Positions 1 through 8,170 of a stretch of 31,425 bases of DNA are shown piece after piece. How positions within the stretch are numbered: the stretch's first letter is position 1; each line of letters begins with the position of its first letter. The position numbers and the translations under genes were made by a program. Source of the DNA: Gemmatimonadota bacterium (GTDB lineage Bacteria; Gemmatimonadota; Gemmatimonadetes; Gemmatimonadales; GWC2-71-9); NCBI GenBank assembly GCA_027294815.1, contig JAPULP010000063.1:1-31425 (forward strand), read 5' to 3'. Below the pieces are notes generated by a model, which did not search any database, was not told the origin of the DNA, and worked only from the letters and a program-made list of their open reading frames with translations.

Positions 1-6
1 TGACAG

Positions 7-593
7 TCAACCGGGTCGGGAGAGCCAGGGCGAGCCGCGCTCGAAAAATCGCAGCTCCCAATCCGCGGCCTGCGAGACACCGATACGTACCCCAGACCCC
101 ACTTTCCCCTTGGGAAGTGGGGTTCCTCTCTTGAGGACGATCTGCGCGTCATCGAGAGGAGCCCGATTGAATGCCGAGGTGATCCCGAGCGCCTGGGTCA
201 ACCGGCCGGGCCCCGAACACAACAGCCGGTGGTCCTTCTGCTGGCGACGGCGTGACATCACCGCTGACCCCGCAATCGGCTCCAAGGCACGGACCAACAC
301 CGCCGCCGGATACCCCTCGCGCTCGGTCACGACGTTGAAACACCAGTGGATCCCGTAGGCGCGGTAGACGTATGCCGTACCTGGAGGACCGTACATGGGG
401 TCGGTCCTAGCCGTACGACGCCAGTTGGCGGAGTGGGATGCCGGGTCATGCGGACCAACGTACGCCTCGACCTCGACGATTCTGCCGGCTGCACGGGCCC
501 TGCGAACGCGGGTCTCGAGAACACAGCCCAAAAGATCGCGCGCGACACCAACCGTGTCGCGCGCATAAAACTCCCGGGGAAGGACGGATTCAC
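7..593 (-). CDS. 3-methyladenine DNA glycosylase, AAG/MPG family, frame broken near N-terminus
   Basis: Monofunctional DNA glycosylase that excises alkylated purines in base excision repair. The body carries the family motifs EVEAYVGPHDPASHS (the EAY glutamate is the expected catalytic base, with the following Tyr and the SHS His in the base pocket), MYGPPGTAYVYRAYG (intercalating loop) and CSGPGRLTQALGI. The continuous frame has no ATG, GTG or TTG before the TTG at 531, yet homology clearly continues upstream as REFYARDTVGVARDLLG. A GTG at 593-591 overlaps the stop of the preceding gene as GTGA, but it lies one frame away. One extra C in the C4 tract (minus strand, 579-576) would join them into MNPSFPREFYARD and give 195 aa, the usual family length. 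This is either a sequencing or assembly indel or a real frameshift. The C-terminus is complete (stop at 9-7). Family call is very secure; the start is not. Confidence 0.88.
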
Positions 594-2761
594 TCTTCGT
601 CTTGGTCTTCTCCTCGCACCACCCGCGACAACGCCGCGCTCATCCGTTTGAAGATCCCGCCTTTGTCGTCCACCGGCTCGGCGCGTTTGGCTACGAACGC
701 CCCCGACGCCTGCGTCTCGCGCGACTGCCGCGCAGGGGGCTGGTCCTGCGCTTCCCCTGGGGCATCACCTTTCGACGGTCCGGGCCCCCGGGCGCCCGAT
801 CGCGTGGTGGTCGCTCGATGCATGTCGCCGGCTTTTCCGCGACCAGGCGTGGCCCGGCGGGGCCCCCGAGATTTGGCGTTCCCGGCCTTCGAGCCCGTTG
901 CATCCGGATCGCTGACGCGCCCGCCGCGTTGCGGCCGGCCGCCCGTTCGAGGCGTGCGCCGCCCGGAGGAGGTGGGTTTTCCGTCGTCCGCCGACGGTTC
1001 GTTTGGGGTCCGGACTTCGCTTCGCGCCACGGCGGGTTTCCTTCCCCTACTCGAACCCCTACCGCGCACCGAGCGCCGGCCCGTGGGTTTGGCGCGTGGG
1101 AGCACCGGCGTTATTTCCAGAGCAGGCGCGGAAGCCGCCGGCTGCGGTTCCGGAACAGGTTCGGACGCCGCCGGCTGCGGTTCCGGAACAGGTTCGGAAG
1201 CCGCCGGCTGCGGTTCCGGAGCAGGCGCGGAAGCTGCCGGCTGCGGTGTCGGCGGTTTGCGTTTCCCCCGAGAACTGCCCCTGCCCCTCACCGATCTGCG
1301 CGCGGGCCGAGCGTCCGACGCGGGCTTCTCGACGCCGGCTGTCGGGCTCTCAATTTCCTCGGCCACGGCCCCGGGGCCGGGCAGTTCCGCTGTCGCTGGC
1401 GCGGGCGGCGCATCGTCTTCCACTTTGGGAGCGGGACGGCGGCCGCCGCGACCCCTCGGCGAACGCTTGGAGACTTTCTTTTCCGGATCGGGTGCTGCAG
1501 CATCTTGGGTCGCGACCGCAGTATCCGGCTCTGCATCGGTTTTCTGCACTTGCGGCGGGATAGTTTTCTTCCGCCGTCCGCGTGCAGCCGGCGGCTTCTC
1601 TTCGGGGGGTGACTCGGGTTCCGTCGACGCGTCAGGATTCAACCTGAGCTTGTACACCCTTCCCTTTTTGACCAGATCGATGAAACCCGCGTCGTGAGCC
1701 TGCCGCAGCATGCGGTTGAAGCGTCTGGGCTCGAAGATGGGATCGTCGGCGTTGTCAGCCACCTCTTTCATCCGCTCGCGCGCGTGCGAACCGTCGGTGG
1801 AATCACCACCTAGAGCCGCAAGATCGACCAGGGCTTGCTTGAGCAGTTCAAATCCTTGGGCCAGAGTCATACCGCCACCGGCGGCTGCCCGCTCGACTTT
1901 GCCGCGCGCCGCCTTTGGGGGCTCTTTCGCTGGTTCTCTCGTTCCGGGTTCGTCGTAGGCCAGCGTGGTTTCGAGCGGAACGTTGGCGTCCGATCCCAGC
2001 TCGATCTGGTATTGACCGCTCTCCAGTTTCTTGAGCGTCAGCAGATCCCGGCGTCCCGCTTCGAGCACGAACTTCGAGAATCGATTGAAACCCGCGTCCT
2101 TCTCGTCGAAGTGGGGATCGATCTGTTGCATGACTTGTTTAAGCCGGTCGGACCGCATGGTATCTTCGGTTTTCGTCATGCGCAGCACGGCTTCTATCAC
2201 GAGTTCCCACGGATCGCGGCGTAGTATTTCCACATCGCTGTCCTTCGCCAATCCGGTCAACTCGTTGTAGCTGTAGTATTCGTCGCAATTCTGCACCAGC
2301 AGGTCGCTGGCCGACTCTTTGATTCCGACCCCGATGACCCACTTGCCATACTCTTTGAGCTTTAGCACCAAACTGGAGAAGTCGCTGTCTCCGGAGAGCA
2401 GTATGTACGTGCTGATCTCGGGTCGGGTGAACACCAGCTCGAGCGCATCGATCGCCAACCGGATGTCAGTCGCGTTTTTCTTGTTCGATCCAAATGCCGG
2501 GGCAAAGATCAGGTCGATGGACGCTTCCGAGAGTGGCACGATGTACTGCGGGTAACGCCGCCAGTCGGCGTAGGCGCGCTGCACAGCCACTTTGCCCTTG
2601 AAGACCTCGGAGTTGAGAAGCTCGCGCAGCTGGTGCTGGAGATCGGATCGGATCCCCATGGTCACGTTGTCGACGTCAATCAGTAGAGCTGCGTTTCCTG
2701 CGGCACTTCGTCTGTCGGTTGATACGGGCGATGCCGCGCGCCCAATTAGGTTGTCGTTCAC
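590..2761 (-). CDS. NYN-domain (LabA/DUF88-like) putative RNase with LOTUS-like domains and long RG-rich tail
   Basis: A 723-aa protein. Residues about 24-165 form a NYN/PIN-like nuclease domain: ALLIDVDN (D29, D31), ATDIRLAIDAL (D99) and LLSGDSDFSSLV (D125, D127) supply the acidic metal-binding residues. Residues about 184-255 resemble an OST-HTH/LOTUS domain (WELVIEAVLRM to GQYQIEL), and 298-374 looks like a second copy. Such domains bind RNA in known families. From about 375 to 700 the chain is low-complexity, rich in Pro, Ala, Arg and Lys, with two RRSVRGRGSSRG boxes and four 11-residue PAASEPVPEPQ-type repeats; it is probably disordered and may bind nucleic acid. A short ordered-looking C-terminus (GGIFKRMSAALSRVVRG) follows. 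The GTG start at 2761 overlaps the upstream ligase stop as GTGA, so translation is likely coupled. RNA processing or decay is inferred from domains only. Confidence 0.85.
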   Translation of the reverse strand: MNDNLIGRAASPVSTDRRSAAGNAALLIDVDNVTMGIRSDLQHQLRELLNSEVFKGKVAVQRAYADWRRYPQYIVPLSEASIDLIFAPAFGSNKKNATDIRLAIDALELVFTRPEISTYILLSGDSDFSSLVLKLKEYGKWVIGVGIKESASDLLVQNCDEYYSYNELTGLAKDSDVEILRRDPWELVIEAVLRMTKTEDTMRSDRLKQVMQQIDPHFDEKDAGFNRFSKFVLEAGRRDLLTLKKLESGQYQIELGSDANVPLETTLAYDEPGTREPAKEPPKAARGKVERAAAGGGMTLAQGFELLKQALVDLAALGGDSTDGSHARERMKEVADNADDPIFEPRRFNRMLRQAHDAGFIDLVKKGRVYKLRLNPDASTEPESPPEEKPPAARGRRKKTIPPQVQKTDAEPDTAVATQDAAAPDPEKKVSKRSPRGRGGRRPAPKVEDDAPPAPATAELPGPGAVAEEIESPTAGVEKPASDARPARRSVRGRGSSRGKRKPPTPQPAASAPAPEPQPAASEPVPEPQPAASEPVPEPQPAASAPALEITPVLPRAKPTGRRSVRGRGSSRGRKPAVARSEVRTPNEPSADDGKPTSSGRRTPRTGGRPQRGGRVSDPDATGSKAGNAKSRGPRRATPGRGKAGDMHRATTTRSGARGPGPSKGDAPGEAQDQPPARQSRETQASGAFVAKRAEPVDDKGGIFKRMSAALSRVVRGEDQDEE
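1121..1252. repeat. Four tandem 33-bp repeats inside the NYN gene
   Basis: Four head-to-tail 33-bp units at 1121-1153, 1154-1186, 1187-1219 and 1220-1252 differ at only a few positions. Each encodes eleven residues of the type PAASEPVPEPQ on the minus strand. The units keep the reading frame, so copy number can change without breaking the gene. Confidence 0.92.
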
Positions 2762-4326
2762 GTAGTACTCGTCTCGAGTCGCACCAACTCCGCCAGTTCC
2801 ATTCGTTTCACCTTCCCGCTCCCGGTCATCGGGAAGGTGTCGAAGAAACGGACGATGTCAGGGACTTTGAAATCGGCGATCTGGTCACGGGTAAATGCTT
2901 TTATTTCGTCACCCGTGACGATAGCGCCTTCGACGGGGACGACGCCGGCACAAATGAGTTCCCCGAGAATCTCGTTGGGAATCCCAAACACACAGACATC
3001 GCCGACACCAGGATGCGTGCGGAGGATGTCCTCCACCTCGCGCGGATAAATGTTGTAGCCGCCGCGAATGATCATTTCTTTGCGGCGGCCGACGATCGTG
3101 ACAAACCCGCTCTCATCCGTGACGGCAAGGTCTCCGGTGAGAAAATATCCTTCGGGTGTGAACGACCGTTCGGTCTCCGACGGCATGCGGTAATATCCCG
3201 CCATGACGTTGGGTCCCTTCACCGCGAGCTCGCCCGCAGCCTCAGGTCCGTGGAGGGCTTTGGTCTTCATGTCGACAACCTTCAAGTCGACACCCTCGAT
3301 CGGCCGGCCGACGGTGGTGTCGCGCGCTTCCGGAGGATCTCCGAAACGCGTGATCGTCACCGTCGGTCCGGTTTCCGTCAGGCCGTAGGCAATCTGCACG
3401 TCGTTCCACTGTCGAACCCGTCGCACCAAGTCCGTGGAGACCGGGCTCCCGGCTACGATGCCGGTTCGAACAGTGGAGAGGTCCCGGCCCTCGAACGATG
3501 CATCGCGCATCAGGAGCTGGAACATGGTTGGCACCCCGTGACAGATAGTGACCCCTTCTCGCTCGATCGCGTCCAATACCGCAGTGGACTTGAACCGATC
3601 GAGCAACACGATTGTCGCGCCGATGACAAACGCGGAGATGACGATGTGCGCCCCGAACACAGTGGTCAACGGAACGGCGCACATGACCACTTCATCGTCA
3701 GTGGGCGCGAGAGCCTCCATGGTCCGGATCGCCGTCAACACCAGGTTTTGGTGGGTCAACACGACGCCCTTCGGCTTTCCCATGGTGCCCGAGGTGTAAA
3801 TGATCGCCAACGGAGCCGCGGCCGGATCCAGGTCCTCGACCGCGAGCGGGGTGCGGCGACCACCAGACACGAGATCGCTGAAGCGAAAGACCCGATCGTC
3901 ATACCAACGATCCTCATCGCCGACCGTGATGAGGTATTGAAGATCGGGCAAGTCCGTAATGAGTTCCTCAAACGCCTCGATGGGATCGAGGTCGTCCGAC
4001 TCGGCGACCACCAACACACTCGCTTCTGTGTGCCTCAATTGATACTTGAGTTCGTGGTCGCTCACGGAGGGATCGATAGGGACGATGACCGCCCCCAAAC
4101 GGGAGACCGCCAACAAGCATATCACCCACTCGGGCCGGTTGGTGAGTTCCACCGCCACCGCGTCGCCCGAGCCGATGCCGAACTCGCTGAGCGCCGCCTG
4201 GAGCGCCCTGGCTTCTTGGTCCACCTGGCCATACGTCATTCGCCGCGCCCCAAATATGAGGCACTCCCGATTAGGGCTCTTCTCCGCCTGTTGCGCGAAG
4301 TTCTCGGCTAGGTGATAGGTCGCCAA
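2758..4326 (-). CDS. AMP-dependent acyl-CoA synthetase/ligase
   Basis: A 522-aa class I adenylate-forming enzyme (ANL superfamily) that would activate a carboxylic acid with ATP and transfer it to CoA. The order of motifs is complete: the P-loop IIYTSGTMGKPKG (about 175-187), YGLTETGPT (314-322), GYFLTGDL (393-400), GRRKEMIIRGGYNIYPREVE (hinge and A8 region) and TGSGKVKR with the catalytic lysine K505. It resembles medium- or long-chain fatty acid-CoA ligases, but the substrate cannot be read from sequence. The TTG start at 4326 is chosen because AGGGGAG sits five bases upstream and the N-terminus HLAENFAQQAEKSPNR is typical. It is the first gene of a three-gene operon with the NYN protein and the DNA glycosylase; the functional link is unclear. 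Confidence 0.9.
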   Translation of the reverse strand: MATYHLAENFAQQAEKSPNRECLIFGARRMTYGQVDQEARALQAALSEFGIGSGDAVAVELTNRPEWVICLLAVSRLGAVIVPIDPSVSDHELKYQLRHTEASVLVVAESDDLDPIEAFEELITDLPDLQYLITVGDEDRWYDDRVFRFSDLVSGGRRTPLAVEDLDPAAAPLAIIYTSGTMGKPKGVVLTHQNLVLTAIRTMEALAPTDDEVVMCAVPLTTVFGAHIVISAFVIGATIVLLDRFKSTAVLDAIEREGVTICHGVPTMFQLLMRDASFEGRDLSTVRTGIVAGSPVSTDLVRRVRQWNDVQIAYGLTETGPTVTITRFGDPPEARDTTVGRPIEGVDLKVVDMKTKALHGPEAAGELAVKGPNVMAGYYRMPSETERSFTPEGYFLTGDLAVTDESGFVTIVGRRKEMIIRGGYNIYPREVEDILRTHPGVGDVCVFGIPNEILGELICAGVVPVEGAIVTGDEIKAFTRDQIADFKVPDIVRFFDTFPMTGSGKVKRMELAELVRLETSTT

Positions 4327-4415
4327 ATCTCCCCTGTCACAAGGATGCTAACCGTTAAGCATAGCGGACCCCACCCCACCTCACCACCACCACCCTGCCC
4401 TGCCCCTCTCCCCCG

Positions 4416-4577
4416 CCCGACGGGCGGACGGGCCCACCCCGCACGTCCCTCCACCCGACGGGCAGACGGGCGGGTCGGTGAGAATCCCGTCTTCCCGTCG
4501 GGAGGTGAGCAGGGTGGGGTGGGCCCGTCCGCCCGCCGGGTTGGGTGCGGGGTCGGGCGGCCCGTCTGCCCGGCTGG
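4416..4577. repeat. Cluster of five inverted 17-bp GC-rich palindromic units
   Basis: Five copies of a unit near CCCGACGGGNNGACGGG lie in a gene-free gap: forward at 4416-4432 and 4454-4470, reverse at 4486-4502, 4524-4540 and 4561-4577. The first and fourth are extended to a 25-base inverted match (4416-4440 against 4516-4540, one mismatch), so the region could fold into a large cruciform or stem in RNA. The rest of the 4327-4597 gap is C-rich on the plus strand and contains no convincing gene. It resembles a REP/BIME-like cluster, but the family is not recognised. It lies between the HNH gene end and the ligase start, both minus, and could also act as a terminator. Confidence 0.8.
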
Positions 4578-4597
4578 AGGGGGTGAGGGGCGCGGGG

Positions 4598-5161
4598 TTA
4601 GAGTCGAGAAATCTGCGCGAGCGTATCCCGACCATAGAACATCTGGATGTACTTCGTCTGTGTCGGCGTCAACCGTCGTACGGCCCACGCGAGATGAACA
4701 AAATGCGGCTCGTGTGGCGACGTGCGCGGGTACATCCCGCACTCTTCCGGAAGCCGATCGCCCTTGCGCGTGTTGCACGTCGAACAGGACGTGGTAACGT
4801 TTGACCAATCGTTCGTGCCGCCACGCGAGAAGGGAACGAGGTGGTCGCGGGTCAGACACTCCCGCTCCCGGAACTGATCGGCGGACCGCCCGCAGTATTG
4901 GCAGCGATATCGGTCCCGCGCAAAGAGGAACGTGTTGGTGACTTGGCGACGGAACTTGCGGGGAACGTGCACGAACCTAACGAGCCGAATGACGCTCGGC
5001 CGTGGAATGGTTAGATGCTCGCTGCGGAAAAACCGTCCGTTGTCGGCTTCGACGATCTCGGCCTTGCCGTCTATGACCAAGCGCAAGGCTCGCCGAATCG
5101 GAACCAGGGTCAGCGGCTCAAAGGACGTGTTGAGTGCCAAACAACGTGTGTGCAACCCCAT
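4598..5161 (-). CDS. HNH endonuclease family protein
   Basis: A 187-aa protein of a common stand-alone HNH family. The N-terminal half (CLALNTSFEPLTLVPIRRAL, then VIDGKAEIVEA and PSVIRLVRFVHVP) matches the conserved non-catalytic region of this family. The C-terminal half holds the zinc-HNH module: CQYC, TRDHLVPFSRGG with the catalytic His, WSNV with the Asn, then CSTCNTRKG. ATG 5161 is preferred over upstream ATGs at 5182 and 5203 because family similarity begins at GLHTRCLALNTS; no strong ribosome site is seen for any of them. The gene is divergent from a small acidic protein. Its biological role is unknown for the family; restriction or DNA repair are guesses. Confidence 0.88.
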   Translation of the reverse strand: MGLHTRCLALNTSFEPLTLVPIRRALRLVIDGKAEIVEADNGRFFRSEHLTIPRPSVIRLVRFVHVPRKFRRQVTNTFLFARDRYRCQYCGRSADQFRERECLTRDHLVPFSRGGTNDWSNVTTSCSTCNTRKGDRLPEECGMYPRTSPHEPHFVHLAWAVRRLTPTQTKYIQMFYGRDTLAQISRL

Positions 5162-5218
5162 ATGACACAAAGCCCGCCGCATGGATGAACAGGGCGGGTC
5201 CAAGTCAAGGTCGTAGGT

Positions 5219-5247
5219 ATACTACCAAGCGCCGTAAGTTATTGCAA
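5219..5247 (-). promoter_or_regulatory. Candidate sigma70-type promoter for the HNH gene
   Basis: Reading the minus strand, TTGCAA (5247-5242) is followed after 17 bases by TAGTAT (5224-5219). Each hexamer matches four of six consensus bases. Transcription would start near 5211, about 50 bases before the ATG. The TATACT on the plus strand at the same place could serve the divergent small gene, but no good -35 was seen for it. Confidence 0.35.
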
Positions 5248-5291
5248 GACCACAGCTTCTGGCGTCACACCGAAACCCCCGCCGCCTAAGC

Positions 5292-5531
5292 ATGTTGACG
5301 CGTGACGAACTGAAGTCGCAGATCGAGCTGCACATCGAAGGTCTCCTGACGCTCGAGGATCTCACCGCCTGGGCGGAAGAGGTCTTTCGGGAGGAAGACT
5401 TCGAGGAACCATTTGCGGATCAGATTTCAGAGCTGCTCGCCATCATCCGCGATGCGGTCGATCCCCACCGCTTTCGATGGGAAGAACCGGACTTCGAACA
5501 GATGCTGGGAGATCTCGAAGACAGCAACTAG
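5292..5531 (+). CDS. Small acidic hypothetical protein
   Basis: A 79-aa soluble protein, strongly acidic and probably all helical (LTRDELKSQIELHIEGLL, then TLEDLTAWAEEVF, then ISELLAIIRDAVDP). I do not recognise a named family. The ATG start has no clear Shine-Dalgarno sequence. It is divergent from the HNH endonuclease gene and convergent with argH; both stop codons lie in the shared tetramer CTAG (5528-5531). The helical, acidic makeup resembles small immunity or anti-regulator proteins in a general way, but nothing specific supports that. The coding call rests on start-to-stop fit with the neighbours and sensible amino-acid composition. Confidence 0.7.
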   Translation: MLTRDELKSQIELHIEGLLTLEDLTAWAEEVFREEDFEEPFADQISELLAIIRDAVDPHRFRWEEPDFEQMLGDLEDSN

Positions 5532-6943
5532 TTGGAAAAGAACTGCTCCAGCGCGTCGAGCTGCGCTTCGACCGACGCTTTCGACGTTCCCCCTACGGTA
5601 CGCCGTCGCTCAACAGAATCTTCGAACGATCCCAACCCTTCGAGAATGTCTGGCAGCCCTTCATGAATCTGCTTGGTGTGTTCGCTCGGGACCTCTCGCA
5701 ATGGAACACCAAGGGCCTCGGCTTCACGCACGAGCCGCCCGGTCAAACCGTGAGCCTCCCGAAACGGTATTCCGACATTCACCAGCTCGTCGGCGACGTC
5801 CGTCGCCAGCAGGGTATCCCGCAACGCCGATCGCATCCGATCCGGGACCGGCTCCATCGTTGCTACGGCGCCGCGTACCGCCGGGAGCGTCACCAACATC
5901 GTGTCGACCGCGTCGAACAGTAGTGTCTTGTCCTCTTGGAGATCTTTGGAATAACCAGCCGGCAACCCGCGCATCGTTCCGAGCATCGCCACGAGGTCAC
6001 CGAGTGTGCGTGAAGCTTTGGCTCGTGCAAGCTCGAAGACGTCCGGGTTGCGTTTCTGAGGCAGAAGACTCGAGCCGGTAGAGAAGGCATCACTCAACCG
6101 GACGAATCCGTATTCTGTTGAAGAGTAGGTGACCAACTCACCGCCCAAACGGGAAACGTGTGTCGCAAGCAACGTCGCGGCAAACAACATCTCCGCGACG
6201 AAATCACGATCGCCGGTGGCGTCGAGCGCGTTCTGCGAGATGGCGCGAAAGCCAAGAAGCTCGCACAACCGTTCACGGTCCACTGCCACCCCCGATCCGG
6301 CAAGCGCTCCGGATCCCAACGGCAACACCGCTACTCGCCCCACGATTTCTCCGAGCCGCTCCCGGTCGCGCAAGAGCGGCCAAGCGTGCGCGGCCATAAC
6401 ATACGCCCAACGGACCGGCTGTGCTTGTTGTCCGTGCGTGTACCCCGGAAGCAACATGTCCACACCGTCGCGGCCCTGCCTCACAAGTGCCATCCCGAGC
6501 GCTGCGACCTGCTCGTCCAACGCCTCGATCGCATCGAGACACCACAAACGCAAATCGGTGACGACTTGATCGTTGCGTGAACGTCCGGTGTGAAGCTTCC
6601 CGGCGACGTCGCCCACCTCCTCATACAACAGGCGCTCGACCAGCGTGTGAATATCCTCGTCCGTGGCGTCGATCTCTCCGCCCGCAGCCAGACGCTCGCC
6701 CACGCGGTCGAGACCCTCGTGCAAGGCCGTCCGCTCGTCCGGGTCGAGTACGGAAGCCTCGTGCAACGCTGTCACCCACGCCTTGCTTCCGCGAATGTCC
6801 TGCATCCACAGACGCCGATCGATGGGAAGACTGTCGTTTAACGCCGCGAGCGCCTCGTCGGGTCGCGTACCAAAACGCCCGCCCCACATGTGATGTGAGG
6901 CGGACGAAGATGCGTCGTGCGTAGCGTTTCGATCGAGCGTCAC
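5528..6943 (-). CDS. argH: Argininosuccinate lyase
   Basis: Last enzyme of arginine synthesis: splits argininosuccinate into arginine and fumarate. The 471-aa chain has MWGGRFGTRPDEAL near the start, HTGRSRNDQ (118-126), PGYTHGQQAQPV with the active-site His, and the fumarase/aspartase signature GSSLLPQKRNPD (about 290-301) in the flexible catalytic loop. The GTG start at 6943 overlaps the argG stop as GTGA, giving an 18-residue extension before MWGG. The ATG at 6889 is the alternative and gives 453 aa, nearer the family norm. The gene is the third of argR-argG-argH on the minus strand and is probably co-transcribed with argG under ArgR control. Confidence 0.97.
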   Translation of the reverse strand: MTLDRNATHDASSSASHHMWGGRFGTRPDEALAALNDSLPIDRRLWMQDIRGSKAWVTALHEASVLDPDERTALHEGLDRVGERLAAGGEIDATDEDIHTLVERLLYEEVGDVAGKLHTGRSRNDQVVTDLRLWCLDAIEALDEQVAALGMALVRQGRDGVDMLLPGYTHGQQAQPVRWAYVMAAHAWPLLRDRERLGEIVGRVAVLPLGSGALAGSGVAVDRERLCELLGFRAISQNALDATGDRDFVAEMLFAATLLATHVSRLGGELVTYSSTEYGFVRLSDAFSTGSSLLPQKRNPDVFELARAKASRTLGDLVAMLGTMRGLPAGYSKDLQEDKTLLFDAVDTMLVTLPAVRGAVATMEPVPDRMRSALRDTLLATDVADELVNVGIPFREAHGLTGRLVREAEALGVPLREVPSEHTKQIHEGLPDILEGLGSFEDSVERRRTVGGTSKASVEAQLDALEQFFSN

Positions 6944-8157
6944 ACCAGCACATCCTCCCTGGTCTTGCGTAATTCCGATGCCAGCCGGTCCTGCAAGCCG
7001 TACAACCGGATGAAGGCACCCGCGTCCGCCTGATTGTACACGTCGTCGGCCTCGAACGTAACATGTGTGGCCGAGTAGAGGCTGAACGGACTCCGACGCG
7101 AACGGACCGTCGCAGTGCCCTTGAACAAGCGCAACTCGATATCGCCCGTGACACGTTGCTGGGTGCTCGCAAACAGAGCATCCATCGCCTCCCGCTCGCC
7201 CGTCCACCACCGGCCCTCGTACAGCATGTCGGCATACCGCGGCGCCAACTGATCCTTCAAGCTGAGGGTCCGCCGATCGAGCACGATCTGCTCGAGCTCG
7301 CGATGGGCGGCCCGCAATAACGTGCCTGCGGGCGTTTCGTATACGCCGCGGGATTTCATGCCCACGAGGCGGTCTTCCACTATATCCGCGCGGCCGATCC
7401 CGTGGGCACCCGCCACGACGTTGAGATGCTCGACGAGAGCCACCGGTCCCAGTGGAACGCCGTCGACGGAAACCGGCTCCCCTTGCTCAAACTCGATGCG
7501 CACGTCCTGCGGCGTGTCGGGCGCGTCGGTCGGATCGCTGGTCATCAAGAACATGTCGTCGGGGGGAGCGTTCGACAGGTCTTCCAGCACGCCGCCCTCG
7601 TGCGAACAATGCCAGAGGTTTCGATCGCGCGAATAAGGCTTCTCGTGCGACACATCGACGTCTATGCCCTTACTCGCCAGGTAGTTGAGAAGGTCTTTGC
7701 GCCCGGTAAAGCTCCACTCTCTCCACGGGGCAATGATGCCCATTTCGGGCGCGAGAATGCCGTAATTCAGCTCGAATCGGACCTGGTCGTTCCCCTTGCC
7801 GGTGCACCCGTGGGCCAGGGTCTGGGCGCCGGCCTCCTGCGCCGTCGCAACCTGCGCCGCCGCAATCACCGGCCGAGCCATGGCCGTCCCCAGCAGATAC
7901 TGTCGGGCGTAGATCGCGCCGGACTTGATCGTGGGAAAAACGAAATCCCGCACGAACTCCTCCCGGAGGTCCTTCACCACACAACCGACCGCGCCCGAGC
8001 GAATAGCCTTTTCCTCTATACCGTCCAGCTCGCCTGCGCCCTGCCCGACGTCGGCCGCGAAACACAGGACTCGGGCGTTGTAGTTCTCCTTCAACCACGG
8101 CACGATCGCGGAGGTATCCAATCCGCCAGAATACGCCAAAACCACCAAGGGGCCCAT
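6940..8157 (-). CDS. argG: Argininosuccinate synthase
   Basis: Joins citrulline and aspartate using ATP to make argininosuccinate. At 405 aa the length is normal. The N-type ATP pyrophosphatase loop AYSGGLDTSAIVPWL is at residues 8-22, and the signature GCTGKGNDQVRFE and the YSRDRNLWH segment are present. The ATG start at 8157 directly follows two AT-rich ARG-box-like sites, so expression is expected to respond to arginine through ArgR, encoded just upstream. The stop overlaps the argH start by four bases. Confidence 0.97.
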   Translation of the reverse strand: MGPLVVLAYSGGLDTSAIVPWLKENYNARVLCFAADVGQGAGELDGIEEKAIRSGAVGCVVKDLREEFVRDFVFPTIKSGAIYARQYLLGTAMARPVIAAAQVATAQEAGAQTLAHGCTGKGNDQVRFELNYGILAPEMGIIAPWREWSFTGRKDLLNYLASKGIDVDVSHEKPYSRDRNLWHCSHEGGVLEDLSNAPPDDMFLMTSDPTDAPDTPQDVRIEFEQGEPVSVDGVPLGPVALVEHLNVVAGAHGIGRADIVEDRLVGMKSRGVYETPAGTLLRAAHRELEQIVLDRRTLSLKDQLAPRYADMLYEGRWWTGEREAMDALFASTQQRVTGDIELRLFKGTATVRSRRSPFSLYSATHVTFEADDVYNQADAGAFIRLYGLQDRLASELRKTREDVLV

Positions 8158-8170
8158 CGTCGTTCTCGCT

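Noticed and set aside
438..1697. Long plus-strand open frames opposite the NYN gene
   Set aside because: Low-complexity translations mirror the Pro/Ala/Arg-rich tail on the other strand; GC-rich codon bias creates them.
2719..4311. 530-codon plus-strand frame opposite the acyl-CoA ligase
   Set aside because: The ligase on the minus strand has every family motif in order; the antisense frame shows no recognisable domain.
4416..4577. CRISPR-like array
   Set aside because: Units are inverted, spacers are short, uneven and GC-rich like the units, and no cas genes are present.
4312..4804. Open frames through the palindromic repeat gap
   Set aside because: Their translations are only the repeat units read in different frames (GGRAHP, RRADGR); no start signal or conserved domain.
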